DNA of 64,000 bases from CALBJU01 sp965247125 (lineage in GTDB: Bacteria > Bacteroidota > Rhodothermia > Rhodothermales > UBA10348). Under the pieces are notes generated by a model, which searched no databases, was not told the DNA's origin, and saw only the letters and a program-made list of their open reading frames with translations. The DNA lies in assembly GCA_965247125.1 (NCBI GenBank), contig CBDFGO010000002.1, positions 1,514,865 to 1,578,864 on the forward strand, in the 5' to 3' direction. Shown here one piece after another: positions 45,082-54,120 of the stretch. Positions within the stretch are counted from its first letter, which is position 1; every line of letters begins with the position of its first letter. The position numbers and the translations under genes were made by a program.

Positions 45082-48078
45082 AATGAGAACACAGCCACCG
45101 ATGTTGACGTCGCGCGAGGCCTCGAGATTGCCCGCGTTTTTTCTGCGGAAGGAGAAGATCCGCTGGACTCGTTGGAATGGGCTCGTCGAGACGCTTCGAT
45201 AAAGAATCATACCGGCGAGAAAATCTTCGAACAGACTGACGTCGAGTTTCCCGTCACCTGGAGTCTCCTCGCGAGCAACGTAGTCACCAGCAAATACTTC
45301 TATGGGGAGCTGGATAAAAATGGCATCCCTCCGGAAGAAGGGGGACGAGAAAACAGCCTGCGTCAATTGATCCATCGAGTGACGCGCACCATCGCAGATT
45401 GGGGCACCAAGCAAGGCTACTTTTCGACGAAGGCAGATGGCGAGAGATTCTATGACGAACTGACCTGGTTGTGCGTCAATCAATACGGAGCATTCAACAG
45501 CCCGGTATGGTTCAACGTAGGTCTGAATCACCAGTACGACGTTCGCGATTCTGGCGGCAAAACGATCTTCGGTTGGAACAAAAGAAAGAAAAAAGCCGTG
45601 GCCGTCGACCCGTACGTGCGTCCACAGGCTTCTGCCTGTTTCATCATTTCGGTGGAAGACTCGATTGACGACATCTGGCAACTGATGGGCGAGAGCGCAC
45701 GGCTCTTCAAGTATGGTTCGGGTGTCGGGGCCGACTGGTCCAAGCTGCGATCCAGCCAGGAAGTCCTCTCAGGCGGCGGCACCCCATCCGGTCCTGTTTC
45801 GTTCATGAAAGTTCAGGACGCGACTGGCGGCACGATCAAATCGGGAGGAAAAACACGCAGAGCGGCGATCATGCAGACCCTCAAGGTCTGGCACCCTGAC
45901 ATTCGTGAATTTGTCGGTGCGAAAAAGGAAGAAGAACAGAAGGCGTGGGCACTTATTGAGCAGGGTTACGACGGATCCTTCAACGGACCGGCGTACGGTT
46001 CGGTCGCATTTCAAAATGTGAATCAGTCTGTTCGGCTCGATGACGAGTTCATGAAAGCTGCCGACGATAATGCGGCCTTTGGTCTCAATGCGGTCAAGAG
46101 CGGAGAAGTTCTCGAAGAGGTCGATGCAGCCTCTTTACTAAAATCAATCTCAGAGGGCACTCACGTCTGTGGGGATCCTGGTGCACAGTACGAAGACACG
46201 ATCCAACGCTGGCACACGTGCAAGAATTCCGGGCCCATCAATTCGAGTAATCCCTGCTCTGAATACATGTTTCTGGATGATTCCGCGTGCAATCTGGCGT
46301 CCTTGAATCTTCGAAAGTATCAAAAGGACGACGGGACCGTCGACGTCGACCGCTACCGTGCTGCATCCCGAATATTTATTACTGCGATGGAGATCCTGGT
46401 CGATAACGCCGGCTACCCATCTGCGAACATCGCCGAAAACTCTCACAGATACCGTCCGCTCGGTCTCGGATTCGCCAACCTCGGCGCGCTCCTCATGTCA
46501 ATGGGCCTGCCATACGACAGTGACGAAGGACGCGCCGTGGCTGGTGCCCTGATGGCTATCGAACACAGTGAGGCCTACGCACGGTCCGCCGAAATCGCCG
46601 GAAACGCGAAGATTGGACCTTTCGAGGGCTATGAAGCCAACCGTGAGCCATTCCTCGAGGTAATGAGGATGCACCGCGATGCGGTGGACACAATTGGTTC
46701 GAGCTGCCCGGAATACCTTGTCGAGGCTGCACACGAATCCGCGAACCGCATGGTTGCTCTTGGAGAAGTCCACGGATATCGCAACGCCCAGTCAACAGTC
46801 CTTGCTCCGACCGGCACCATTGGCTTCATGATGGATTGCGATACCACGGGCGTCGAGCCGGATATTGCTCTTGTCAAGTACAAGCTCCTCGCTGGAAAAG
46901 GCGACGGTCTACTCAAGATCGTCAACAAAACCGTGCCCGAATCGCTCGAACGCCTCGGCTATTCAAAAAAGAAGCGCAACGCAATTCTGAAGTTTATCGA
47001 CGAAAATGACACCATAGAGGGCGCACCAAGTCTGAAGGAAGAACATCTGTCGGTATTCGATTGCGCATTCAAACCGTTCAAGGGTGAGCGTTCGATCCAC
47101 CACTCGGGCCACATCAAGATGATGGCTGCTACCCAGCCATTCATTTCGGGTGCTATCTCGAAGACCGTCAACATGCCGGAAAGCTCTACGATCAACGAGA
47201 TTTCTGATGCCTACATGCAGAGTTGGAAACTTGGTCTGAAAGCGGTGGCCATCTATCGGGAGAACTCCAAACGGAGTCAGCCTCTTTCCACGTCGGAGGG
47301 CGGAAATACGAAAGGTGCGGAAGCATCCGGGGACGGAATGGCGACATCCGAGGAACCCAAAGTTCGCGTAGTCGAGCGCGTCATCCACAAATCCGTTCGA
47401 CACCGCCTGCCCGATGAGCGTCCGTCACTGACCCATAAGTTTTCCATCGCCGGACACGAGGGGTATCTCCACATCGGTATGTATCCCGAGACCAAAATGC
47501 CAGGTGAGATCTTCATCACCATGGCAAAAGAAGGGTCAACCATTTCCGGTCTGATGGATGCGTTTGCGACATCGATTTCGATTGCCCTGCAATACAATGT
47601 TCCGCTGGAAGATCTGTGTAACAAGTTCAGCCACATGCGCTTCGAGCCAAACGGCTTCACCAACAACCGCCAGATTCCGATTGCGAAGTCCATAATGGAC
47701 TACATCTTCCGCTACCTCTCGCTGCGTTTTCTGACACAGCCTGTCGCGGAGCCCGTGGCCCAGGAGTTGGAAAATTTGGAGCCGGCCTCCGACCTGGAAC
47801 AGATCGATATGTTCACTCCCGATTCCGATAGTTCGGATTCTGGAGAAAGGGTCGTCGACCCGCTGGTCGGGGATTCGATCGGAGATTTTCTCGATCGGTC
47901 TTCATCCGGGGGTGGAACCACCGTAGCCATGGCAGTGCAGACGGCGACGGAAACCACGAAATCAACATTCACTAATCAGGAGGATGCACCTCCTTGTTCA
48001 AATTGCGGCAGCATCACAGTTCGAAGTGGCTCTTGCTACAACTGCCCGAACTGTGGCAACACAAGCGGTTGCGGATGA
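44977..48078 (+). CDS. nrdJ: Class II (adenosylcobalamin-dependent) ribonucleotide reductase
   Basis: 1033 aa. It reduces ribonucleotides to deoxyribonucleotides with a cobalamin radical. Signatures: GLEIARVFSAEGEDPLDSLE, NSPVWFNVGL, QASACFIISVEDSIDD, YGSGVGADWSKLRSS, SGGKTRRAAIMQTL, the thiyl-radical Cys in NPCSEYMFLDD, NLASLNL and LAPTGTIGFMMDCDTTGVEP. The tail has a four-Cys cluster (CSNCGS, CYNCPNCGNTSGCG), usual for the long form. The first 35 residues are repeat-derived (MDTVL then DEDTVL five times). The ATG at 44977 exists only because a 2-bp loss fused a repeat-borne ATG to this frame; an in-frame TAG lies at 44956. The real start could be different. Confidence 0.95.
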   Translation: MDTVLDEDTVLDEDTVLDEDTVLDEDTVLDEDTVLNENTATDVDVARGLEIARVFSAEGEDPLDSLEWARRDASIKNHTGEKIFEQTDVEFPVTWSLLASNVVTSKYFYGELDKNGIPPEEGGRENSLRQLIHRVTRTIADWGTKQGYFSTKADGERFYDELTWLCVNQYGAFNSPVWFNVGLNHQYDVRDSGGKTIFGWNKRKKKAVAVDPYVRPQASACFIISVEDSIDDIWQLMGESARLFKYGSGVGADWSKLRSSQEVLSGGGTPSGPVSFMKVQDATGGTIKSGGKTRRAAIMQTLKVWHPDIREFVGAKKEEEQKAWALIEQGYDGSFNGPAYGSVAFQNVNQSVRLDDEFMKAADDNAAFGLNAVKSGEVLEEVDAASLLKSISEGTHVCGDPGAQYEDTIQRWHTCKNSGPINSSNPCSEYMFLDDSACNLASLNLRKYQKDDGTVDVDRYRAASRIFITAMEILVDNAGYPSANIAENSHRYRPLGLGFANLGALLMSMGLPYDSDEGRAVAGALMAIEHSEAYARSAEIAGNAKIGPFEGYEANREPFLEVMRMHRDAVDTIGSSCPEYLVEAAHESANRMVALGEVHGYRNAQSTVLAPTGTIGFMMDCDTTGVEPDIALVKYKLLAGKGDGLLKIVNKTVPESLERLGYSKKKRNAILKFIDENDTIEGAPSLKEEHLSVFDCAFKPFKGERSIHHSGHIKMMAATQPFISGAISKTVNMPESSTINEISDAYMQSWKLGLKAVAIYRENSKRSQPLSTSEGGNTKGAEASGDGMATSEEPKVRVVERVIHKSVRHRLPDERPSLTHKFSIAGHEGYLHIGMYPETKMPGEIFITMAKEGSTISGLMDAFATSISIALQYNVPLEDLCNKFSHMRFEPNGFTNNRQIPIAKSIMDYIFRYLSLRFLTQPVAEPVAQELENLEPASDLEQIDMFTPDSDSSDSGERVVDPLVGDSIGDFLDRSSSGGGTTVAMAVQTATETTKSTFTNQEDAPPCSNCGSITVRSGSCYNCPNCGNTSGCG

Positions 48079-48517
48079 TGTAATGCCGCACTGGGATGAC
48101 ACTGATATTCGCGTGCGATTGCCCACTCACTCGCACGTAAATATCATTCGATTCTTGACGTTTTGTCTTAGAATGGAATGACTATCACATACTCAATTTG
48201 AGGTAGTCCGAAAGACTCGGGCCACCCAATACCCATGCTACACTTCTTGGTCTACCCCACCAAGGAAACTGGCATCCAAATCGGACAGCATTCTGTGAAC
48301 ACGGTTGCGCTGTACGAAATCGGCCCGGCACGCATAGCGTGCCAGGCCGACATACTCCAAGGATGAAGGTCACTTCTAGGCTTGGTCGCTTTCGTGATCT
48401 TCCCCTTGCCAACAAGAGTTAAATCAACACTGGGCTAGGACTCCCACGAATTGTTTAGTCTTGGGACGACGAAGATATGCCGAACGGAATTACCGAATCC
48501 AGTGGAGTTGACAAAAC
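48079..48517. other. Intergenic region with a strong hairpin
   Basis: No gene supported. A 13-bp inverted repeat with one mismatch (CGGCCCGGCACGC, loop ATA, GCGTGCCAGGCCG) lies at 48321-48349 without a T tract. It may be a REP-like element or a structured RNA end. A 76-codon minus-strand frame at 48185-48415 has unconvincing composition. Confidence 0.45.
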
Positions 48518-49048
48518 GTGAATAAGTCACGCATGATTGTCGCGAACCACCCGGTTCGGACGTACACTACACTTGAAAAGCAAGCAGCCGACAATCTCAT
48601 CGTCGGTTTTGAGCGGGCAACTGGGCAGATCATTCGTCGACGAGGAAAGTCCCCCTCGCTGAAGCGATGTTTTTCCGGTGCTCTAGAAAACCATCACAAA
48701 ATGGGACTTACCACCAGTAAGATTGTGCCAACCGAAGCGTGGTATGAAGCTGACTTTCTTTTCGGGTTCGAGGGTGGATGGATTAGAGTTCAAGCCCACT
48801 TTGAAGTGAATTCCGTGACCTTTGGTACGCGAAAAAAACGTGAGCTCAAGGTGAGATATTTGCTGATCAAGCGCAGAGAACATGAATGTCTCTCGATGGA
48901 CACTATGCCAGCCACCCTCAAAATACGGTCGGATCTGAAGCCGAACAAGAGCTGGATAGTACGCAACAGGGACTCAATGGAGGCGGTGTTTGACATCTTG
49001 CTACGCGTTGGGATCCGAATATTTGGAGCTCTAAGTCCTCAAGACTGA
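48518..49048 (+). CDS. Hypothetical protein
   Basis: 176 aa, basic and soluble, with alternating beta-like segments (WIRVQAHFEVNSVTF, ELKVRYLLIKRREHE). Family not recognised. The gene stands alone after the reductase and overlaps a small minus-strand ORF by 10 bp. Codon use and lower GC than the first 44 kb suggest accessory DNA. Confidence 0.5.
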   Translation: MNKSRMIVANHPVRTYTTLEKQAADNLIVGFERATGQIIRRRGKSPSLKRCFSGALENHHKMGLTTSKIVPTEAWYEADFLFGFEGGWIRVQAHFEVNSVTFGTRKKRELKVRYLLIKRREHECLSMDTMPATLKIRSDLKPNKSWIVRNRDSMEAVFDILLRVGIRIFGALSPQD

Positions 49049-49203
49049 TCCAGTAGAAGAGATTCCCAGACCTCATCAGAGAGCCGAACTTTTCTATTTC
49101 TTGCAGATTCAGATTCCAGGATACCGGCGTTACGAAGCAAACCGTATCTCGATCTCTTATCAGGGCTGACATCAACTTCTTTGGTCGTGAGTCTGCCTTG
49201 CAT
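49039..49203 (-). CDS. Possible small protein with RHH-like end
   Basis: 54 aa (MQGRLTTKEVDVSPDKRSRY ... KVRLSDEVWESLLL). The end resembles the first strand and helix of a ribbon-helix-helix DNA-binding motif. No partner toxin is seen. The rest of 49204-49434 holds a second open minus-strand frame (to 49272) whose segment ALEIDSTELRREIAIASSI looks coding but has no good start outside the next gene. Confidence 0.4.
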   Translation of the reverse strand: MQGRLTTKEVDVSPDKRSRYGLLRNAGILESESARNRKVRLSDEVWESLLLDQS

Positions 49204-49434
49204 CGCTCTGTATGCGATACGAATACCTGTATAGTTTATCGATTCTCATTTCATTACGGTCCTTATCCGGTTTACGGAACCGCTCGCGTCTGCGTCACCG
49301 GTCGCTGATCGCGAATGTGGATTTTCATTCCTAATCCGTTCAAGATGCTACTGGCGATCGCTATTTCGCGTCGCAGCTCAGTGCTGTCTATTTCTAGCGC
49401 ATCACAGATTCTGGATCCGTAAATGACTACCGAA

Positions 49435-50499
49435 TCAAAGATTTTCCCAGATGACCACCACGGCCGTGTAAAATCGATCCAGAAACAAGCCACCGAGAAG
49501 AAACACACCAACGTAGGTGAAAAATGCGCTCACCCAGATGAAAAATGGATTGTTGAGTTTTGCGCACAGATATTGAACTATTGGTCTTCTAAGCTCCTCC
49601 GTCCACTTAAAAGAAGAGTACTCTTTCACAATAGCCGGGCAATAGTACTGGTAGACTGAGGTACCCACTGTCAACGCTGCACTTCCGACTAGTAAAATCG
49701 TCATCCTGGAGGGATACGGGATGGTAATGTCCAGTGGTGGAACGAAAGTTGCGCTATTCAGCCAAGCGATGATCAAAGAAATGACCACTCCGACGCCCAG
49801 GATTATGTAAGCCCCCGTAAACAACGGGAAGCGACTAATCATCCTTAGCCTTTCCCAATTCATATTTCCGTTCAGCATACCTTGGATTTTGATGTTCCGC
49901 TGACCATCGGAATTCGCATCGTGATCTCGGCCCCACTCTGTATTCTCCACCTTCGTTCCGGCATTTATCGTCGCGTTTTCCCATTTGGAGAGTGTAAAGG
50001 TACATCCTGTGAAATCAGCGTCACGAAGATCGGCTCTTTCAAGGCTGGCTCGGAAGAAATTTGAATCTTTAATTCGAGCACCTCTGAAATCGCATCCGTG
50101 AAATTTCGTATCTCTGAAAACCCCGTTATTGAAGAGTACTCTTTTGAATATGGATCCCACGGATTGTTGGCCTGTGATGGATAACTTATCCGCGGTAGAA
50201 TCGGAAAAATCTGCACCGTCAGAGTTGCCGTTGCCGAATCGTGCGTCATTCAGATTGGCGCCTTTGAAATTACACCCATCAACGTCTGCGTTTCCCCATT
50301 TTGTTCTTACCAAAGTGCAGCCTCGGAAATTTTTACCACTCAGTGATGCTCCTTCAAACTTCGAATTAGTTAAATCGAGCATTGAGAAATCATCCATCTG
50401 GGGAACTTGATTATTCAGGTCTATCGCTGTTTCGCCCGACTCATCTAAATGAGCTGTAAGCCGCTCACGGGATTCGAATGTTTGAATGGGTAGGCTCAT
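49435..50499 (-). CDS. Pentapeptide-repeat protein with C-terminal membrane helices
   Basis: 354 aa. Residues about 40-190 are A(D/N)LXX-type pentapeptide repeats (FSMLDLTNSKFEGASLSGKN, GANLNDARFGNGNSDGADF, RASLERADLRDADFTGCTF), which build a right-handed quadrilateral beta helix. From about 220 come four hydrophobic segments (FTGAYIILGVGVVISLIIAW, MTILLVGSAALTVGTSVYQY, FIWVSAFFTYVGVFLLGGLF). A cytosolic beta helix tethered to the membrane is likely; function unknown. Small membrane protein genes lie upstream. Confidence 0.85.
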   Translation of the reverse strand: MSLPIQTFESRERLTAHLDESGETAIDLNNQVPQMDDFSMLDLTNSKFEGASLSGKNFRGCTLVRTKWGNADVDGCNFKGANLNDARFGNGNSDGADFSDSTADKLSITGQQSVGSIFKRVLFNNGVFRDTKFHGCDFRGARIKDSNFFRASLERADLRDADFTGCTFTLSKWENATINAGTKVENTEWGRDHDANSDGQRNIKIQGMLNGNMNWERLRMISRFPLFTGAYIILGVGVVISLIIAWLNSATFVPPLDITIPYPSRMTILLVGSAALTVGTSVYQYYCPAIVKEYSSFKWTEELRRPIVQYLCAKLNNPFFIWVSAFFTYVGVFLLGGLFLDRFYTAVVVIWENL

Positions 50500-50665
50500 G
50501 TCAATCGCGGCATCGGTTCGATTCTACTGCAGTGAATAGGAATAACGTATCATAATCGCAATACGGAGATCTCCTTCTTATTAACAGAAAGGGGGAGATT
50601 GTGTTGATAACGAGGTTACTAGTCCTATTGACATTCGGGGTTTAGACGGCATACCTTCCGGAAGG

Positions 50666-50705
50666 AAGGGGGATTTCTCGATTTTTGAAGAGGAATCCCC
50701 TTTTT
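50666..50705 (+). terminator. Hairpin with T tract before a small ORF
   Basis: Arms AAGGGGGATTTCTC and GAGGAATCCCC fold into a stem of about 11-12 bp followed by TTTTT. It works as a terminator for any transcript entering from the left, or as an attenuator for the small ORF that begins in its T tract. Confidence 0.65.
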
Positions 50706-50849
50706 ATGTCCATTGGTTTTTGGGAAATACTGACTACGATCTGCACGCCGATCATCATCTACCTCGGCGTAGTGCTGAAGCCTGTTCTGGCGAAGATGGC
50801 GATGGATTTCTACGAGGATCGAAGAGAACGAAACCGACTGCGAAAGTGA
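50706..50849 (+). CDS. Small single-helix membrane protein
   Basis: 47 aa: one hydrophobic helix (WEILTTICTPIIIYLGVVL) then a charged tail (DFYEDRRERNRLRK). GAGGAA in the hairpin arm upstream could serve as ribosome-binding site, so the hairpin may control translation. Not a known family. Its size and helix are like those of small toxins or membrane-complex subunits. Confidence 0.5.
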   Translation: MSIGFWEILTTICTPIIIYLGVVLKPVLAKMAMDFYEDRRERNRLRK

Positions 50850-50899
50850 GTAAGCCAAAAGGATTATGGTTCTCCCAGAAGCACCGAAACGAACAACTT

Positions 50900-51166
50900 C
50901 TAAATGGCTTGCTCTTCTGATTCGTCAGGAATTTTCTGGTGATCGTATATCACATTTAGAGTGTTTTTAAACTCGATTCGCACGTCTTTCCAAATTTCCA
51001 CAAACGCCTTCTCGTCGATTGACTCGTCGTTCATATGCGCGATAGATATATCCAGAGCTATGTCTTCCAATTCGCCCACTTTTTGAATCAGCAGGTTGAT
51101 CTGTAACTGAACGGCCTCCGGAAGGAGAACGAATCGGTCTCTCAACTGATCTATCGCGGGACTCAA
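50900..51166 (-). CDS. Hypothetical small acidic helical protein
   Basis: 88 aa from a TTG; no better start exists. It is helical and acidic (LLPEAVQLQINLLIQKVGEL, DESIDEKAFVEIWKDVRIEF). It lies 21 bp after the preceding membrane protein gene on the same strand, so the pair is probably co-transcribed. Family not recognised. Confidence 0.45.
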   Translation of the reverse strand: MSPAIDQLRDRFVLLPEAVQLQINLLIQKVGELEDIALDISIAHMNDESIDEKAFVEIWKDVRIEFKNTLNVIYDHQKIPDESEEQAI

Positions 51167-51187
51167 TTTGAATGATAAATCAGAAAG

Positions 51188-51424
51188 TTAGCTGAACGAG
51201 CTAGACTCTCGGAGCATTCCCAGATTGATTTCACGCAGCAGTGTCCTAAATACAGAGACCTTTTCTGGTAGCTGCATCAGAGCTTCAAATCTGGCTTGAT
51301 GTCTGGGAGTAAGGGCAAGGAGGGTTCGATTCTCTTTTCTTTCAACCTTTCTGATTCTACGATTCGCCTGGATTGAGATAATAACAAGTGCCAGCGCAAG
51401 CAATGCATCAACCGCAAAAGACAT
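51188..51424 (-). CDS. Small membrane-anchored protein
   Basis: 78 aa from the ATG at 51424: an N-terminal helix (FAVDALLALALVIISIQA) then a basic cytosolic part (NRRIRKVERKENRTLLAL, RHQARFEALMQLPEKVSVFR). Followed by the acidic small gene at 50900-51166; their opposite charge would suit interaction. Function unknown. A longer reading to 51490 adds an unlikely second segment. Confidence 0.5.
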   Translation of the reverse strand: MSFAVDALLALALVIISIQANRRIRKVERKENRTLLALTPRHQARFEALMQLPEKVSVFRTLLREINLGMLRESSSFS

Positions 51425-51841
51425 GATAATTAGCCTGATAAAGAATGAAGTGATGATTTCGCAACGGTCAGCCCCGTAGAAAGATTTCAAAAAAAGGTAG
51501 TATCCAGATCAATATCTGCATCTTCCTCGATATAGCCTTCCGAACTGGTTGATGAAATGGTTCCATGTTGGTCTCAACAGCGAACAGCTCTGAAATGAGA
51601 AGTCAGTTTCAAACTGAGGGATTGTGAGGTTAATACCGGCTTGATTCCAAGAGCCCCCGATGAGTCATTTCTACTCATTTAGAGGAATTCTTTTACGATC
51701 TGGTACCGCATGAGCAATAACGGTTTATTCAAACGAAATCAGCACTTTTTATACACATAGGGTTGATTTAGCAAACCTTATTTGGTACCTATATAACGGC
51801 TATACCCTGCACCAGCTATCACCTCCACTGAAGTTGGTTAG
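51425..51841. other. Intergenic AT-rich region
   Basis: About 420 bp without a recognised gene. A CAATAACGG motif at about 51714 matches the repeated motif upstream of the reductase array (44225). Otherwise I see nothing in it. Confidence 0.4.
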
Positions 51842-52045
51842 GTCTTTGTAGTCAGGCAGGATGGGTCACCTGCACATAATTGTGGCATCTCAAATCTTTC
51901 GTCTTCGGTCCTTGGAATCGCACTCGGACTGACAATTGGACGCTACTTGACAGATGATGTCGCACTGACATCCCGCCGGGTGCCTTCTGGTACCTATCGG
52001 GATTATACACCTCAGGGCGCGGTCTTCAGTACCTCGCCCGGTTAA
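51842..52045 (+). pseudogene. 3' remnant of an unknown gene
   Basis: An open frame without a start reads ...SPAHNCGISNLSSSVLGIAL, then GLTIGRYLTDDVALTSRR and ends PQGAVFSTSPG before TAA. It has a plausible membrane segment and ends 6 bp before a strong terminator, as a real gene end would. The 5' part is missing. It may mark where the accessory stretch (48-51.8 kb) replaced chromosomal sequence. Confidence 0.4.
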
Positions 52046-52051
52046 CGGGGA

Positions 52052-52090
52052 GCGTCCGGTGGTTGGTGGGACCGCCGGGCGCCTTTTTTT
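52052..52090 (+). terminator. Rho-independent terminator
   Basis: A 12-bp stem (GCGTCCGGTGGT / ACCGCCGGGCGC, two G-U pairs) with a 7-nt loop and a run of seven T. It ends the transcript carrying the gene remnant at 51842-52045. Confidence 0.88.
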
Positions 52091-52174
52091 GTGCCGATCG
52101 TCTTGAAAACAGACAGGGTGAGTCCGTATATACCTGATCCGATATCCACCTCCACCATTATTCATCCGCCCGCC

Positions 52175-52936
52175 ATGCGCTTTCAAAACAAAATTGTCCT
52201 GATTACGGGAGCAAGTTCCGGAATTGGAGAAACTGCTGCCCATTCCTTTGCACGCGAAGGAGCCCATGTATTTCTCGCCGCGCGGAGAGTGGATCGTGGA
52301 GAGGCGGTAGCCGAGAGCATTCGGGCCGCTGGAGGCGAGGCTACCTTCCACCAGGCCGATATGGCTGACCGGAAACAGATCCGGGCAATGGTTGAAGCGT
52401 GTGTTGCCACGTATGGCGGCCTTGACATCGCTTTTAATAATGCGGGCACCGAGGGAGCCACGTTCACCCCGACCCATGAGTACCCCGAGGATGCCTGGGA
52501 TGAACAAGTGTCTGTTAACTTGACGGGCGTGTGGTTCTGTATGCGCTACCAGATTCCCGTGATGCTCGATCGCGGAGCAGGAACCATCATCAACATGTCA
52601 TCCCTCGCGGGCCTGAAGGGCTTCGCGGGGAGTTCGGGATATGCCGCGACCAAATATGGTGTCGTTGGAATGACTAAAGCCGCCGCTCTGGAGTATGCTA
52701 CGCAGGGGATTCGTGTGAACGCCGTCTGCCCGGCAGTCGTTGAATCCGAGATGGCAGACCGAGTATTCTTCAACGACCGAGACGAAGAGTTCAAGGAGGG
52801 AATAAGAGCTTCTCACCCCATGAACAGGATTGGCAAACCGGAGGAGGTGGCTAACGCCGTCCTCTGGCTGGCATCGGATGAGGCTACCTTCATTACCGGA
52901 ACGACGCTGAATATCGACGGGGGAGCCGGCGCCTAG
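52175..52936 (+). CDS. Short-chain dehydrogenase/reductase (SDR, glucose-1-dehydrogenase-like)
   Basis: 253 aa from the ATG at 52175. Classical SDR marks: cofactor motif TGASSGIGE, NNAG, catalytic Ser in NMSSLAG, YAATKYG with the Tyr-x-x-x-Lys pair, VNAVCPAVVESEM and the C-terminal FITGTTLNIDGGAG. It uses NAD(P)(H) on an unknown alcohol or ketone. Its last bases overlap the stop of a convergent truncated PD40 gene by 3 bp. Confidence 0.95.
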   Translation: MRFQNKIVLITGASSGIGETAAHSFAREGAHVFLAARRVDRGEAVAESIRAAGGEATFHQADMADRKQIRAMVEACVATYGGLDIAFNNAGTEGATFTPTHEYPEDAWDEQVSVNLTGVWFCMRYQIPVMLDRGAGTIINMSSLAGLKGFAGSSGYAATKYGVVGMTKAAALEYATQGIRVNAVCPAVVESEMADRVFFNDRDEEFKEGIRASHPMNRIGKPEEVANAVLWLASDEATFITGTTLNIDGGAGA

Positions 52937-53100
52937 TGGGTTAACTGAACCCGCTCGCTGCGATCGATCCGCATCTTGTAGATATGGTATTCGCCACCCC
53001 GATCCGAGTGAAACACGACCCATCGGCCGTCAGGTGACCCATAGGGAGCCCCCGTGCTTCTGATGTTGCGGTATAACAAAATGCCCTCGTGAGCCGTTAT
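52933..53100 (-). pseudogene. C-terminal fragment of a TolB/PD40-type propeller protein
   Basis: The minus strand reads HEGILLYRNIRSTGAP, then YGSPDGRWVVFHSDRGGEYH and ends ERVQLTH before TAG at 52933-52935. SPDGRWVVFHSDRGG is the hallmark of WD40-like (PD40/TolB) repeats. The frame is cut at 53100, where the IS110 element begins, at a sequence GAGCCGTTAT that resembles an attC end but is coding sequence of this gene. The 5' part is not in the window and may lie beyond 64000. Confidence 0.75.
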
Positions 53101-53115
53101 ATACTCTCTTGAAAA

Positions 53116-54120
53116 TCAAGCCTTCACAGCGGGTATCTGGTAGAATTTCTCTCCTTTAAAAGGAGTTTCGTTCTTGAGCATCCCAAAAATGGAGTGCAGC
53201 AGTTTTCTCATGACTGCAACGATGGCCACAAGTGGTTTTTTGCCCTGGGCGATCAGGTGTTCGTAGAAGGCCATGATGTTGGGCTCCCATTTGATGGCTA
53301 CGAGTGCGGGCATGTAGAGTGCTCGCCTGAGCTTGACGTTTCCCATCTTTGAAATACGCTCACGCTTTGCGACCGAGTCGCCAGAAGTGTATTTGCGAGG
53401 ATCAAGTCCTGCATGTGCTACCCACTGACGTACGGACATGCCATCGGGCAGAATCAAGATTTCTGGCAGAATCATGACAGCGCTTTTCTGTGCAATTCCT
53501 CGAATGCTGGTGAGTAGCAGAAATGCGGAATTCATCTGGTCGTGCCCTTCAATTAAACGAATTGCCTGTTCTAGCATGGCGGCGAGTCTGCGTTCCAGAT
53601 GTCGAATGTTCACCTCGATGTCATTGATTACGATGGCTGATGTGGTCACAGTTGCACAGGCTTGGTGCAACCGTGCTTGCTCGCGGGTTCTCTCTGTGGT
53701 GAGGGCATGCATGCGGCGCGACATGCCTCTGAGCTCTAGAATCTCGTCTTTCGGAGGTGTCCAGAGCACAAATACCATGCGGCTTGCAAAATCGGCCAGC
53801 ATATCGGCATCGACGCGGTCTGTCTTTGATCGGCGCATTTGTGCTCGTGCAAACTGACGCGTGGCAGATGGATTGGCTACCATCAGTTCAACAGCGGAAC
53901 ACGAATCAAGGGTCAGCGCGAGGTCGAGACTGTAATTGCCCGTTGCCTCGATCACCACACGCACGAACGCTCCAGGCTCCATAATCCACTTGATGAGCTG
54001 GCCATGACCTGCTGCGGTATTTAAAAACTGTTTCTGGCGAGCAGAACGATTTTCTTGGTGGATACATACATCGATCGTCGCCTTGCTTATATCGCAGCCA
54101 ACAAAGACATTAGTGCACAT
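53116..54120 (-). CDS. IS110-family DEDD transposase, copy 1
   Basis: 334 aa. The N-terminal RuvC-like DEDD domain starts VFVGCDISKATIDVCIH with the first Asp, then VVIEATGNYS with the Glu, and KTDRVDADMLADFA with two Asp. The C-terminal Transposase_20 domain has LLTSIRGIAQKSAVMIL and AHAGLDPRKYTSGDS, where the conserved catalytic Ser lies. Recombinases of this family use an RNA guide from the element's non-coding end and cut without making long target duplications. Protein identical to copy 2. Confidence 0.95.
   Translation of the reverse strand: MCTNVFVGCDISKATIDVCIHQENRSARQKQFLNTAAGHGQLIKWIMEPGAFVRVVIEATGNYSLDLALTLDSCSAVELMVANPSATRQFARAQMRRSKTDRVDADMLADFASRMVFVLWTPPKDEILELRGMSRRMHALTTERTREQARLHQACATVTTSAIVINDIEVNIRHLERRLAAMLEQAIRLIEGHDQMNSAFLLLTSIRGIAQKSAVMILPEILILPDGMSVRQWVAHAGLDPRKYTSGDSVAKRERISKMGNVKLRRALYMPALVAIKWEPNIMAFYEHLIAQGKKPLVAIVAVMRKLLHSIFGMLKNETPFKGEKFYQIPAVKA

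Noticed and set aside
48185..48415. 76-codon minus-strand ORF after the reductase
   Set aside because: Composition rich in Arg, Pro, Cys and Trp without a family match; no ribosome-binding site.
49272..49511. Separate minus-strand gene before the pentapeptide protein's end
   Set aside because: Part of the frame looks coding, but the only starts lie inside the neighbouring gene in another frame.
53071..53100. A very short attC-like site (GTATAAC ... GCCGTTAT) left of IS110 copy 1
   Set aside because: The stretch is coding sequence of the truncated PD40 gene on the minus strand, and lacks the shared attC body; only the last nine bases (AGCCGTTAT) match.
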